Of a stretch of DNA of 37,090 nt, positions 7,457-16,015 are shown one piece after another (the stretch's first letter is position 1; every line of letters begins with the position of its first letter). This DNA is from JAMXLO01 sp041487355 (GTDB lineage Bacteria > Pseudomonadota > Alphaproteobacteria > Acetobacterales > Acetobacteraceae): contig JBGPND010000026.1 in assembly GCA_041487355.1 (NCBI GenBank), forward strand, positions 1-37,090, read 5' to 3'. Made by a program: the position numbers and the translations under genes. Below the pieces are notes generated by a model. That model searched no databases, was not told the DNA's origin, and was given only the letters and a program-made list of their open reading frames with translations.

Positions 7457-9084
7457 CGCCGGTTGCGCGGTGGGCGCAGCACGCGCCACGGATCAGGCAT
7501 CGGACCCGCGGGCACTTCGATCACCGCAGGCATATCGGCCTGCAGCGCGGTGCGCAGCTTCTCGCGCAGCTCCGCGGGCGAAGTCGCACGCAACGCCAAT
7601 GCACCGAAGCTTTCGACGAATTTCTGGAAGTCCGGATTGTGCAGATCGCTGGCGATCAGCCGATTGCCGAACATGTCCGCCTGGATGCGCCGAACGTTGC
7701 CATAGGCGTTGTCGTTCATCAGCACGATCACCACGGGAATGCGCTGTTGCACCGCCGTGGCGAGTTCCTGTGCGTTGAACAGGAAACCGCCGTCGCCCGA
7801 CACCGCCACCACCGGCTTGTCCGGCCGTGCCAGCTTCACGCCGAGCGCGGTCGCCACGCCCCAGCCCAGCGTCCCCTGATAGCCGGGCGAGATGTATGTG
7901 CGCGGGCGATACACCGGGAACACCATGCGCCCGACATAGCCGAGCTGTGTCAGTTCATCGACGAAGATGCCATCCTCCGGCAGTTCGGCGCGGATTGCCT
8001 CGAGATAGGCAATCTGCGGCTGCAGAAAGGCAACTTTCGCGTCCATCTCGGCGCGCAGGCCGAGCATCTCATTGCGTCGCGACTCCCGCCGGCGCGTGTG
8101 CCGCGGCAAGGCATCCAGCAAGGCGCGCAGCACGGGCGCCGCATCTCCGACAATACCAACAGCCGGGCGCTCAACCCGATCCAGCTCATCGGCGTCGGCA
8201 TCGATGCGGATGATCTTCAGGTTCGCGTCGGTGCCCCACTGCGCGAGCTGGATGTTGAGCCGCGTTCCAACGGCGAGCACAACATCGGTGGTTTCCCACA
8301 GCTTGTGACCGACCAGGATATTGCCGGCGAGCGGATTGCGCCGGTCCAGCACCCCCTGCCCCATGCGATGCGCGATCACCGGCGCCTGCAGCAGCTCGGC
8401 AATCGCGGTGACTTCGGCGCTGGCATCCTGTGCGCCGCCGCCCACCACAATCATCGGCCGCGTTGCCTCGCCGAGCAGCTTCGCCGCCTGCGTGATTGCA
8501 TCGGCGTCGATCGCCGCCTGTTCGGGTTCGGCAGCGGCGGGAATCGCCACCGGGGCGCGGCGCGACCACATGTCGATCGCGCATTCCAGCGCCACCGGTC
8601 GTGGCCGCCCGGACCGCATTTCGCGGAACGCTTCGGTCACCTTGAGCGGAGCTTCGTGCGGTGCGTGGATGCGATCGGCGTATTTCGTCAGCGAACGCAT
8701 GATGCCGAGCTGGTCGGGGATTTCGTGCAGATGGCCGTAGCCGCGACCGATGGCCGATTGGGCAATCTGGCCGACCAGTGCCAGCACGGGGGCATTCACG
8801 GCATAGGCGGTGGACAGGGCGGCTGTGGTGTTGAGGAAACCAGGGCCCGGCACCACCGCGTAGACCTGCGGCTTACCGCTCGCCATCGCAGCACCGAGCG
8901 CTAGATAGGCGGCCCCCTGCTCGTGGCGTGTGTGCACCGCGCGGATGCTGTCCTGCGCGCCGTGCAGTGCATCGAACAAATAGTCGTTCTGCACGCCGGG
9001 CAGGCAGTACACCGTGTCGATGCCGTTACGGGCCAGTGTGGCGACAACAGCCTCGCCTGTCGTCATTCTTTGTGGCTGGCTCAC
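7453..9084 (-). CDS. Thiamine diphosphate-dependent enzyme, acetolactate synthase-like
   Basis: This 543-residue enzyme has the three-domain order of the acetolactate synthase/benzoylformate decarboxylase family: TPP_enzyme_N (about 7-170), a central domain (about 190-320) and TPP_enzyme_C (about 375-525). The catalytic Glu55 is seen in TRHEQGA. The diphosphate/metal motif is GDG at 430-432 with NDN at 457-459. The GTG at 9084 has a good AAGGGAG site seven bases upstream; the ATG at 9066 has none. No ilvN-type regulatory subunit is adjacent, and it is not in an ilv context, so it is probably a catabolic 2-oxo-acid carboligase/decarboxylase rather than the biosynthetic enzyme. It diverges from the DHOD-like gene with a 71-base spacer. 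Confidence 0.88.
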   Translation of the reverse strand: MSQPQRMTTGEAVVATLARNGIDTVYCLPGVQNDYLFDALHGAQDSIRAVHTRHEQGAAYLALGAAMASGKPQVYAVVPGPGFLNTTAALSTAYAVNAPVLALVGQIAQSAIGRGYGHLHEIPDQLGIMRSLTKYADRIHAPHEAPLKVTEAFREMRSGRPRPVALECAIDMWSRRAPVAIPAAAEPEQAAIDADAITQAAKLLGEATRPMIVVGGGAQDASAEVTAIAELLQAPVIAHRMGQGVLDRRNPLAGNILVGHKLWETTDVVLAVGTRLNIQLAQWGTDANLKIIRIDADADELDRVERPAVGIVGDAAPVLRALLDALPRHTRRRESRRNEMLGLRAEMDAKVAFLQPQIAYLEAIRAELPEDGIFVDELTQLGYVGRMVFPVYRPRTYISPGYQGTLGWGVATALGVKLARPDKPVVAVSGDGGFLFNAQELATAVQQRIPVVIVLMNDNAYGNVRRIQADMFGNRLIASDLHNPDFQKFVESFGALALRATSPAELREKLRTALQADMPAVIEVPAGPMPDPWRVLRPPRNRR

Positions 9085-9155
9085 GGCATTCTCCCTTGCG
9101 TTCCCATGCCGATGAAAGGCTAGGCAGGCGGCTCGCCGCGCGCAACACTCGGGCC

Positions 9156-10205
9156 ATGATATCGCGCCTCACGACAACGATCGGGCGGCTCGTCCTGCCC
9201 AACCCGGTAATCTGCGGCTCCGGCGAGCCGGTGATGACGGAATCCGGCATCCGTGCCGCGCTGCGCGCCGGCGCGGCCGGCGTGATTGCCAAGTCGGTGA
9301 ATGAGCAACCGGCGGCGGCACGCCAGCTCGATCGCGCGGATTACGCGCAACTGGATGCCACGGGCGCGCCGGTGGCGCATGGCATTTCGATTTTCTGCCG
9401 CTCCGGCCTGGCACAACGCGATCCCGCGGAGTGGTTCGCTGCCATCGCGCGCATCGACCGCGATGCCGCGCAAGAGGATCGCTTCGTTGCCGCCAGCATC
9501 GTCCTCGCCGGCGCCGATGGCGCGGAAGAATTGGCGCATACCGCGCGCCGCGCTGGGCTGCGCGTGTTCGAGCTGAATGTCGGCGCGCCGCATGCCTCGG
9601 AGGCCACGCCTGGAGCGATTGCGCAGGAGACGGATCCAGCGCGGCTCGGCGAACTGGTCGCTCGCGTGCGTGCCACGACCGAGGGGATGCATCTCTGGGT
9701 GAAGCTCACCGGACTCTCGGCGAACCTTCCCGCGCTGACCCTGGCGGCATCGCAGGCCGGCGCGGACGCGGTGATCATGATGGGGCGCTTCATGGCGATG
9801 GTACCCGATCTGGACACGTTCGCCCCCGTGCTCGGCACCTCGGCGGCCTATGGCGGACGGTGGGCATTGCCGATCGTCTGCCGCTTCCTGGCGCTCAGCC
9901 GGCGTGCCGTCGGGCGAGCGTTCCCGTTGCTCGGCACCAATGGCGTACGGTCCGGTGCGGATGTGGCGCGCATGGCGCTCGCCGGTGCGTCGGCGAGCGA
10001 GCTGCTGTCGGTCGTCATGCACGAAGGCTTTGGCGGTCTGACGCGGGTGATCGACGAGTTGGATGCACTGCTCGCGGCGCGCAACCTGACTTTCACGGAG
10101 CTGATCGGCCGCGCGGCGGATGAGTTACACAGCTACGGCGATCAGCCGGAGACGCCGGGGCGGTGGAAGGATTTCGTTCCGGCGGAGACGCTGGATTCAC
10201 CATGA
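9156..10205 (+). CDS. Dihydroorotate dehydrogenase-like flavoprotein
   Basis: This 349-residue protein has the FMN-binding TIM barrel of the dihydroorotate/dihydropyrimidine dehydrogenase family. The start TTTIGRLVLPNPVICGSGEP matches the opening beta strands, and the later LLGTNGVRSGADVARMALAGA matches the phosphate-binding end of the barrel. At the active-site loop the family has N-x-S-C/S-P; here it reads NVGAPHASE (Asn141, Ala144, Pro145), so the usual Cys/Ser base is absent. The second possible cysteine position, used in dihydropyrimidine dehydrogenase, also appears as alanine (GAIAQ). It may carry out a different oxidation. The ATG at 9156 gives the family start; the long frame from 8928 is an artefact. 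It ends at a strong hairpin shared with the convergent HD gene. Confidence 0.8.
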   Translation: MISRLTTTIGRLVLPNPVICGSGEPVMTESGIRAALRAGAAGVIAKSVNEQPAAARQLDRADYAQLDATGAPVAHGISIFCRSGLAQRDPAEWFAAIARIDRDAAQEDRFVAASIVLAGADGAEELAHTARRAGLRVFELNVGAPHASEATPGAIAQETDPARLGELVARVRATTEGMHLWVKLTGLSANLPALTLAASQAGADAVIMMGRFMAMVPDLDTFAPVLGTSAAYGGRWALPIVCRFLALSRRAVGRAFPLLGTNGVRSGADVARMALAGASASELLSVVMHEGFGGLTRVIDELDALLAARNLTFTELIGRAADELHSYGDQPETPGRWKDFVPAETLDSP

Positions 10206-10206
10206 C

Positions 10207-10231
10207 TCCCCCTCCCCTTGCGGGAGGGGGA
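10207..10231. terminator. Bidirectional intrinsic terminator candidate
   Basis: A perfect 10-bp stem (TCCCCCTCCC at 10207-10216 with GGGAGGGGGA at 10222-10231) with a 5-base loop CTTGC is followed by ATTTCTT on the + strand. It starts two bases after the stop of the DHOD-like gene and ends ten bases before the stop of the convergent HD-domain gene, so it can serve both. Confidence 0.75.
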
Positions 10232-10241
10232 ATTTCTTGCA

Positions 10242-10919
10242 CTACTCCGCTGCCTGCTTCAGCTCGTCGGCCAGCCGGCGTACCCGCAGGATCGGGTTCG
10301 GCCGCAGCGATTCCGGCGTCAGCAGACCAAGCGCGCCGGCAACCGACCAATACGCATGATCCGCATGGCGCACGATCATGCATTCGGACGAAACGCCGAT
10401 ATGCTGGCCCTCCAGCGAATGCGCGCAGGCGATGTGCGCGATCTCCTCGGGCAACCCCACCGTCAGGCAGACATAGGTGCCGAACACGGTGTGGCGCAGC
10501 GTCGGCTGACCAGTGGCGGACGGATCATCCGCCCAGCGCGCCTGGTTCTCCGGATCGAACTCGTAACACTTGCCGACGTCGTGGCACAGCGCGCCGGTCA
10601 GCACCACATCGCGGTCGATGCACACCTCCGGCCGCTGCGCGATGAACGTATCGGCGATCTGCAACGCCAGGCGCGCCACCCCACGCAGATGATCCGCCTG
10701 CGAGCCACGCTTCAGCACGTTCATCCCCGGATTGCCGCCGGGCGGGATGTCGCTGATCCGGCCGAAGCTGGAATGCGACAGCGCGAATGCCCATGCCTCG
10801 ACCGCCTTGCGCCGCAGATCTGCGTTGCCGATCTCGGCGATCTCCGGCAAGTCCTCCACCACGGTCCGGCGCAGCGCGTCGGTGATCGGGCGCTGCTGCG
10901 TCACATAATGCAGGCTCAT
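10242..10919 (-). CDS. HD-domain phosphohydrolase-like protein
   Basis: This 225-residue predicted metal-dependent phosphohydrolase is likely cytoplasmic. The HD signature is spread as His77 (ADHLRGV), His113-Asp114 (ALCHDVGK), His143 and the His162/His167 pair, consistent with an HD-superfamily metal site. It starts ten bases after the stop of the upstream binding-protein gene with a strong AGGAGGGGAGGG leader, so the two genes are one operon. The substrate is not evident; HD proteins in catabolic clusters act on nucleotides or phosphate esters, but no partner here fixes this. Confidence 0.82.
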   Translation of the reverse strand: MSLHYVTQQRPITDALRRTVVEDLPEIAEIGNADLRRKAVEAWAFALSHSSFGRISDIPPGGNPGMNVLKRGSQADHLRGVARLALQIADTFIAQRPEVCIDRDVVLTGALCHDVGKCYEFDPENQARWADDPSATGQPTLRHTVFGTYVCLTVGLPEEIAHIACAHSLEGQHIGVSSECMIVRHADHAYWSVAGALGLLTPESLRPNPILRVRRLADELKQAAE

Positions 10920-10929
10920 CCCTCCCCTC

Positions 10930-12510
10930 CTATTTCACCTTCACATAGCGATACGGGAAGAAGTTGTCGGCAAGCTGCGCGAGATCGACGTTGTCCTTCG
11001 CGGCCCAGACGATGACCTGCTGATGCAGCGGTATCGTCGGCAGGTCGTGCTGCAGGATCCGCGCCGCATCGTCGATCATCGCATCGCGCTTCGCCTGGTC
11101 GGTCTCGATGCCGATCTTGTCGATCAGGTCGTCCAGCGCCGGGTTGGAGTAGCCGCTGACATTCACCTCACCGCGGCCGCCAGCGCGCGTGCCGAGCAAC
11201 GAGTAGAGCGCGTTGTGCGCGTCGTAGGTGGCGGGCGTCCAGCCGAGCAGATAGAAGTCGGTGTCATATTTCGGCGCCAGAATCTTGGCAAAATACTTCG
11301 CCTTGGTCTGCGCCAGCAGATCGACCTTGATGCCGATCCGCGCCAGCATAGAGGTGATCGCCGTGCAGATCTGCTCGTCCATCACGTAGCGGTCGTTTGG
11401 ACAGTCGAAGCTGACCTGGAACCCGTTCGGGTAGCCGGCCTCGGTCATGAGCTGCTTCGCCTTCGCCGGATCAGGCTTGGGCCGCACGTCCAGCTTCGCA
11501 TCATACCCGTTCACGCCCGGCCCCCACATCAGCCAGGTGGGATGGCCGAGTCCCAGCATCACCTTCTGCACAATTGTCGGCTGGTCGATTGCGAGCGCGA
11601 ACGCCTCGCGCACGCGCTGATCCTTGAACGGGTTCCTGCCTTTGATGTCGGAGCTCGGCAGCTCGTCGCGCCAGACGTCGAAGCCGAGATAGATTGTGCG
11701 CAGCTCGGGGTTCTGGACCAGATGCAGCCCGGACGCAGCGGCGATGCGCTTCATGTCCTGCGGCGGCACCGAATAGATCATGTCCATTTCGCCGGACAGC
11801 AGGGCCGCCACCCGGGTCGCGGCATTGCTGATCACATTGAACTCGACGCGATCGACATTGTGCTCCGGCTTGTCCCACCAGCCGGGATTCTTCTCCACCA
11901 CAGTCGCGTGATCCGGCTCGCGCGAGATCAGCTTGAACGGCCCGGTGCCCATCGCGTAGTGCACCGCATAGCTGTCGTCGTTGCCGCCGATGATGACGGG
12001 CTCAGTGGCGTGGTGCTCCTCGCACCAGGCCTTCGACATAACCAGAAAGTTCGTCAGCTCCTGGGTGAAGATCGGATCGGGCTTGTTGGTTTCGAATTCC
12101 ACCGTCAGGTCGTCGACCTTGCGCGCCTCCTTCACCATCGACATCGGCGCGCGCATCGCCGAGGACTTTGCCAGGATGCGCTGCAGCGAGAACACCACAT
12201 CGTCCGCGGCAAACGCCGAACCATCCTGCCACTTCACGTTCGGGCGCAGATGAAAGCGCCAGACGGTGGGGCTCGTCTGTTCCCATTTCACCGCCAGGGC
12301 CGGCTCCAGGTTCAGGTTGCGGTCGCGTCGGACCAGCGGCTCGTAGATATTGGAGAGGAACGAGAGCTGCACCGTCTCCTGCCGCGTGTCGGGATCCATC
12401 GCGCCGACATCGCCGTCATTGGCCCAGCGGAAATTGACAGCCCCGGCGGGCTGCGCGCCGATGGCTGATGCCAGCAGCAGCCCGAACAGGGTCAGGCGCA
12501 GTGGTCGCAT
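10930..12510 (-). CDS. ABC transporter substrate-binding protein, peptide/opine type (SBP_bac_5)
   Basis: This 526-residue periplasmic binding protein of the DppA/OppA family has a signal peptide (1-24, cleavage after PAGA). The SBP_bac_5 core includes EPLVRRDRNLNLEPALAVKW, FHLRPNVKWQDGSAF and GTGPFKLISREPD. The start at 12510 is preceded by GGGAGGACC. No permease or ATPase genes for this type are in the window, so it works with components encoded elsewhere. It shares an operon with the HD-domain gene downstream and diverges from pncA across a 90-base spacer. Confidence 0.9.
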   Translation of the reverse strand: MRPLRLTLFGLLLASAIGAQPAGAVNFRWANDGDVGAMDPDTRQETVQLSFLSNIYEPLVRRDRNLNLEPALAVKWEQTSPTVWRFHLRPNVKWQDGSAFAADDVVFSLQRILAKSSAMRAPMSMVKEARKVDDLTVEFETNKPDPIFTQELTNFLVMSKAWCEEHHATEPVIIGGNDDSYAVHYAMGTGPFKLISREPDHATVVEKNPGWWDKPEHNVDRVEFNVISNAATRVAALLSGEMDMIYSVPPQDMKRIAAASGLHLVQNPELRTIYLGFDVWRDELPSSDIKGRNPFKDQRVREAFALAIDQPTIVQKVMLGLGHPTWLMWGPGVNGYDAKLDVRPKPDPAKAKQLMTEAGYPNGFQVSFDCPNDRYVMDEQICTAITSMLARIGIKVDLLAQTKAKYFAKILAPKYDTDFYLLGWTPATYDAHNALYSLLGTRAGGRGEVNVSGYSNPALDDLIDKIGIETDQAKRDAMIDDAARILQHDLPTIPLHQQVIVWAAKDNVDLAQLADNFFPYRYVKVK

Positions 12511-12600
12511 GTCTTGGTCCTCCCGAACGTGCCGTGAGCCTATGAACAGGCGCGCGGTTCCATACTATCGTCATAGGCGGCTGACCAGGGAGCGAGGCCG

Positions 12601-13257
12601 ATGAGCGGCAGTGGGATCGACCGGGAGACGGACATAATTGGACTGGTGGACGTGCAGCCGACCTTCATGCCGGGGGGCGAACTCGCGGTGGCGGAGGGCG
12701 ACGCGGTGGTGCCGGTGATCAACCGGCTACTGGCACGGTTCGACCATGCGTTTGCCACGCAGGACTGGCACCCTCCCGGGCACAGCTCGTTCGCCAGCGC
12801 GCATCCCGGGCATAAGCCATACGACACGATCACCATGCCGTACGGCCAGCAGGTCCTGTGGCCGGACCACGCGATCCAAGGGACCCCGAATGCGGCACTG
12901 CATCGCGAGCTCGATCTGACCAAGGTGGAGGTGATCATCCGCAAGGGCTTTCATCCCGCCATCGACAGCTACTCGACGTTCTTCGAGAACGACCGCCGCA
13001 CCCCGACGGGACTGGACGGCTGGCTGCGCCAGCGCGGGTTCCGCCGCATATTCCTGGCGGGACTGGCGACGGATTTCTGTGTCGCCTGGTCGGCGGAGGA
13101 TGCCGTGCGCCTCGGCTACGACGTGGTGGTGATCGAGGACGCGTGCCGCGGCATCGGCGTGCCGCTCGGCAGCGGCCGCACGACGATGGATGAGGCACGC
13201 GAACGGCTGGGCCGGCTTGGCGTGCGTATCGTCGCCAGCGGCGAGCTCGCCGCGTGA
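12601..13257 (+). CDS. pncA: Nicotinamidase
   Basis: This 218-residue cysteine hydrolase deamidates nicotinamide to nicotinate for NAD salvage. The catalytic triad of the family is visible: Asp17 (GLVDVQ), Lys115 (IIRKGFHP) and Cys160 (GLATDFCV). The metal site is Asp55 and His57 (DWHPPGH) with His90 (WPDH). YSTFFENDRR and DACRGIG match the PncA family closely, and length is normal. Its TGA overlaps the GTG start of the epimerase gene (GTGA), indicating coupled translation although the functions are not obviously related. Confidence 0.93.
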   Translation: MSGSGIDRETDIIGLVDVQPTFMPGGELAVAEGDAVVPVINRLLARFDHAFATQDWHPPGHSSFASAHPGHKPYDTITMPYGQQVLWPDHAIQGTPNAALHRELDLTKVEVIIRKGFHPAIDSYSTFFENDRRTPTGLDGWLRQRGFRRIFLAGLATDFCVAWSAEDAVRLGYDVVVIEDACRGIGVPLGSGRTTMDEARERLGRLGVRIVASGELAA

Positions 13258-14183
13258 CGACCTGGTTCGTCACCGGCGGTGCCGGGTTCATCGGCTCGCA
13301 TCTCTGCGAGGCCCTGTTTGCGCGCGGCGACGCAGTGCGCGTGCTGGACGATCTCTCCACCGGCAGGCGCGAGAACCTGCCGGCAGGCGTGGAACTGATC
13401 GAAGGCGACGTGGCCGACCCGGCGGTGGTGCGCGGCGCGGTGGAAGGCGTCGCCGGATGCTTCCATCTCGCCGCCATCGCCTCGGTCGAGCGCGGCATCA
13501 CCGACTGGCTCGGGACGCATCGCGCCAACCTCACCGGCGCGATCACGGTGTTCGACGCGATCCGCCGCCTGCCGGTGAGGATTCCGATGATCTACGCATC
13601 GTCAGCCGCGGTCTACGGGGATGCCGCCACCACCCCGATCACCGAGCAGACCGAGCGCCGGCCGCTCTCGGCCTATGGCGCGGACAAGTATGGCTGCGAG
13701 CTGCATGCCCGTGTCGCCAGCCACGTGCACGGCATTCCCACCGTCGGCCTGCGCTTCTTCAATGTCTACGGCCCGCGCCAGGATCCGCGGTCGCCGTATT
13801 CCGGCGTCATCTCGATTTTCTGCGAGCGCATGCGCCGCGGCGCGCCGATCGACATATTCGGCGACGGGAAGCAGACACGGGATTTCGTCTTCGTGGCGGA
13901 TGTCGTCGCCGCTCTGCTCGCGGCCATGCGCCTGCGGCCGGCGGGCGCACCTGTCTTCAACGTCTGCACTGGCATCCCGACCGCGGTGCTGGACCTGGCA
14001 CGCACGATCGCCGAACTCGCCGGCACACGTCTGGACGCACACCACAAGCCGCCGCGTGCCGGCGAAATCCGGCACTCCACCGGTTCGCCGGCCCTGTCGC
14101 GCGCCACTCTCTCGCTGCCAGGACCGGTGACTCTCCGCACGGGGCTCGGCATGGTGCTGGACTGGCTGGGCGGCTCCCGCTAA
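13254..14183 (+). CDS. NAD-dependent sugar-nucleotide epimerase/dehydratase (GalE-like SDR)
   Basis: This 309-residue extended short-chain dehydrogenase/reductase has a Rossmann motif GGAGFIGSH at residues 8-16, catalytic Ser116/117 (YASSAAVYG) and the Tyr141-x3-Lys145 pair (YGADK). Later motifs LRFFNVYGPRQDP and GDGKQTRDFVFV are those of UDP-glucose/UDP-GlcNAc 4-epimerases. It probably makes a sugar nucleotide for the polysaccharide genes that follow. The start is a GTG overlapping the pncA stop by four bases. Which sugar it acts on cannot be read from the sequence. Confidence 0.9.
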   Translation: MTTWFVTGGAGFIGSHLCEALFARGDAVRVLDDLSTGRRENLPAGVELIEGDVADPAVVRGAVEGVAGCFHLAAIASVERGITDWLGTHRANLTGAITVFDAIRRLPVRIPMIYASSAAVYGDAATTPITEQTERRPLSAYGADKYGCELHARVASHVHGIPTVGLRFFNVYGPRQDPRSPYSGVISIFCERMRRGAPIDIFGDGKQTRDFVFVADVVAALLAAMRLRPAGAPVFNVCTGIPTAVLDLARTIAELAGTRLDAHHKPPRAGEIRHSTGSPALSRATLSLPGPVTLRTGLGMVLDWLGGSR

Positions 14184-14215
14184 CCCACGCGCAGTGACCG
14201 GGGAGAGCAATCCGA

Positions 14216-14956
14216 GTGCCGTTCAAGGCCGTGGCGATCGCCTTGCTGGTGCCGCCGACTTCCCTGCTGCTGGTCGCCCTGCTCGGGCTGCTGATCGAGC
14301 GGCGCTACAGGCGGATCGGCCGCTTCCTGTCATGGTCCGGAATGCTCGGTCTCCTGGCGCTGGCCATGCCGGCGGTGGGCGGTTCGCTCATCGTCGCCCT
14401 GGAGCGGAACCTGCCGCTCACGCCGCCACGGGACTCGCCGCCACAGGCAATCGTCATCCTCGGCGGAGACGTCCTCCGCAGCGGCACCCAGACCCTGATC
14501 CTGCATCTCGGTCCGCTGTCGCTCGAGCGGGTGCGGGCCGGCGCGGTGATGTTTCGCCTGACCAGGCTGCCGATCCTGGTCTCCGGCGGACCGCTGCGCG
14601 AAGGCGAGCCGCCGCTGGCCGCGGTGATGGCGGACAGCCTGGTGCACGACTTCCAGGTGCCGGTCCGATGGACCGAGACGGTGTCGCACGATACCTGGGA
14701 AAATGCGCATATGAGCGCTGCCATCCTGCGCGAGCAGGGCATCAGGTCGGTCTATGTCGTGACCCAGGCGTGGCATATGCGCCGGGCGATCATGGCCTTC
14801 GCTGATACCGGGATCACGGTGACGGCGGCACCTCCCCGGTTCGACCGGATGCCCACGCCGCTTTGGGCGGACTTCGTGCCGGAGATCGCCGGCTGGCGCG
14901 CCAGCTATTACGCCCTGCATGAGTGGATCGGCTGTGCCTACTACGTGCTACGCTGA
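14216..14956 (+). CDS. YdcF/DUF218 (ElyC/SanA-type) membrane protein
   Basis: This 246-residue protein has two N-terminal hydrophobic segments (about 5-27 and 37-60) and a DUF218 domain. AIVILGGD, SLERVRAGAVMFR, ILVSGGP and WTETVSHDTWENAHMSAAIL are the conserved blocks of the family, and VVTQAWHMRRAI closes it. Members are linked to envelope polysaccharide or peptidoglycan precursor processes, but the activity is not established. The start is GTG with GGGGAGAG upstream. It overlaps the next gene by 38 bases and belongs to the tight glycan run. Confidence 0.85.
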   Translation: MPFKAVAIALLVPPTSLLLVALLGLLIERRYRRIGRFLSWSGMLGLLALAMPAVGGSLIVALERNLPLTPPRDSPPQAIVILGGDVLRSGTQTLILHLGPLSLERVRAGAVMFRLTRLPILVSGGPLREGEPPLAAVMADSLVHDFQVPVRWTETVSHDTWENAHMSAAILREQGIRSVYVVTQAWHMRRAIMAFADTGITVTAAPPRFDRMPTPLWADFVPEIAGWRASYYALHEWIGCAYYVLR

Positions 14957-16007
14957 AGCCGAGCCCTACGCGAGCCTCGAAGCGCTGCCCGACGCAGCCA
15001 CGGCGCTGTTCGCCGCCGCGGCAGACGATTTGTTCGGCAGCCGCGCGTGGTACCGCAACACCCTCGCGCACGGCATGGCGGAGGGCGATACGCCGCTTTT
15101 CGTGCTCTGCCGGTCCGGCGGGCGCGCGATTGCATTGTTTCCGATGCTGTCCCGGGCCGGCGGCCGAACACTCGCCAGCCTGACCACACCTTATACCTGC
15201 AGCAATCATCCCCTGCTGGCGGCCGGCGCCGACGATGCGTCGCTGCGGTGGGCATTCCTCGGCTTCGCCCGGTTCTGCCGCTCCGCCGCCACGACGCGCA
15301 TCGATGCCTTGCCAGCGGACTGGCCGGCGCTCCACGCCTGCATCGACGCTGCGCGCGAGGCCGGCCTGCTGGTTCGCCGCTTCGACCACTTCGGCAACTG
15401 GTACGAGCCGGTCGCTGGCCAGACATGGGAGCAGTACCTGGCGGCGCGTCCCGGGCAGTTGCGCGAGACGATCCGCCGGAAACTTCGGCGGAGCGAGCGC
15501 GACCCGGAATGCCGCTTCGAGCTGGTCACCGGCTTGGATGGGCTGGAAGCCGGGATCGAGGCGTTCGAATCGGTCTATCGCAGGAGCTGGAAGGAAGCCG
15601 AACCGTTTCCCCGCTTCAATGCCGGGCTCATGCGCGAGACGGCTGCGCTCGGGCTGCTCCGGCTTGGGCTGCTGCACATCGGTGGCCAGGCGGCGGCTGC
15701 GCAGCTATGGGTGGTGGAACGCGCCCGTGCCACCGTGCTCAAGCTCGCGCACGACGAGGCATTCAAACCGGCCTCACCGGGCACCGTGCTGACGGCGCTG
15801 ATGCTGCGGCAACTGCTCGACCGGGAGAGGGTGGCGGAGATCGACTTCGGCAGGGGCGATGATCCCTACAAGGCAGGCTGGACCGGACTGCGCCGGCAGC
15901 GGATTGGCTTGGTGCTGGTAAACCCGTGGCGGCCGGGCGGGATGGTGTTCCTCGGCCGCCATGCGCTGGGCCGGGCCAGGGCGATGCTGCGCCGAGCGGC
16001 CGACTGA
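14919..16007 (+). CDS. FemAB/GNAT_6-type acyltransferase (CelD/BcsL-like)
   Basis: This 362-residue cytoplasmic protein of the BioF2-like GNAT_6 family probably transfers an acyl or aminoacyl group to a saccharide or envelope precursor. It shows the family pattern GSRAWYRNTL near the N-terminus, the basic RETIRRKLRRSER helix in the middle, and the second-half block IGGQAAAAQLWVV... followed by DFGRGDDPYKAGW. Its ATG lies inside the upstream DUF218 gene (38-base overlap); an in-frame GTG at 14934 is an alternative. It is the first of three FemAB/GNAT-type proteins in the window. The acceptor is not known. Confidence 0.8.
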   Translation: MSGSAVPTTCYAEAEPYASLEALPDAATALFAAAADDLFGSRAWYRNTLAHGMAEGDTPLFVLCRSGGRAIALFPMLSRAGGRTLASLTTPYTCSNHPLLAAGADDASLRWAFLGFARFCRSAATTRIDALPADWPALHACIDAAREAGLLVRRFDHFGNWYEPVAGQTWEQYLAARPGQLRETIRRKLRRSERDPECRFELVTGLDGLEAGIEAFESVYRRSWKEAEPFPRFNAGLMRETAALGLLRLGLLHIGGQAAAAQLWVVERARATVLKLAHDEAFKPASPGTVLTALMLRQLLDRERVAEIDFGRGDDPYKAGWTGLRRQRIGLVLVNPWRPGGMVFLGRHALGRARAMLRRAAD

Positions 16008-16015
16008 CATCCGGC

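Noticed and set aside
7453..9084. Calling the ThDP enzyme ilvB (biosynthetic acetolactate synthase)
   Set aside because: There is no regulatory subunit or other ilv gene nearby, and the fold covers several decarboxylases and carboligases; a gene symbol is not justified.
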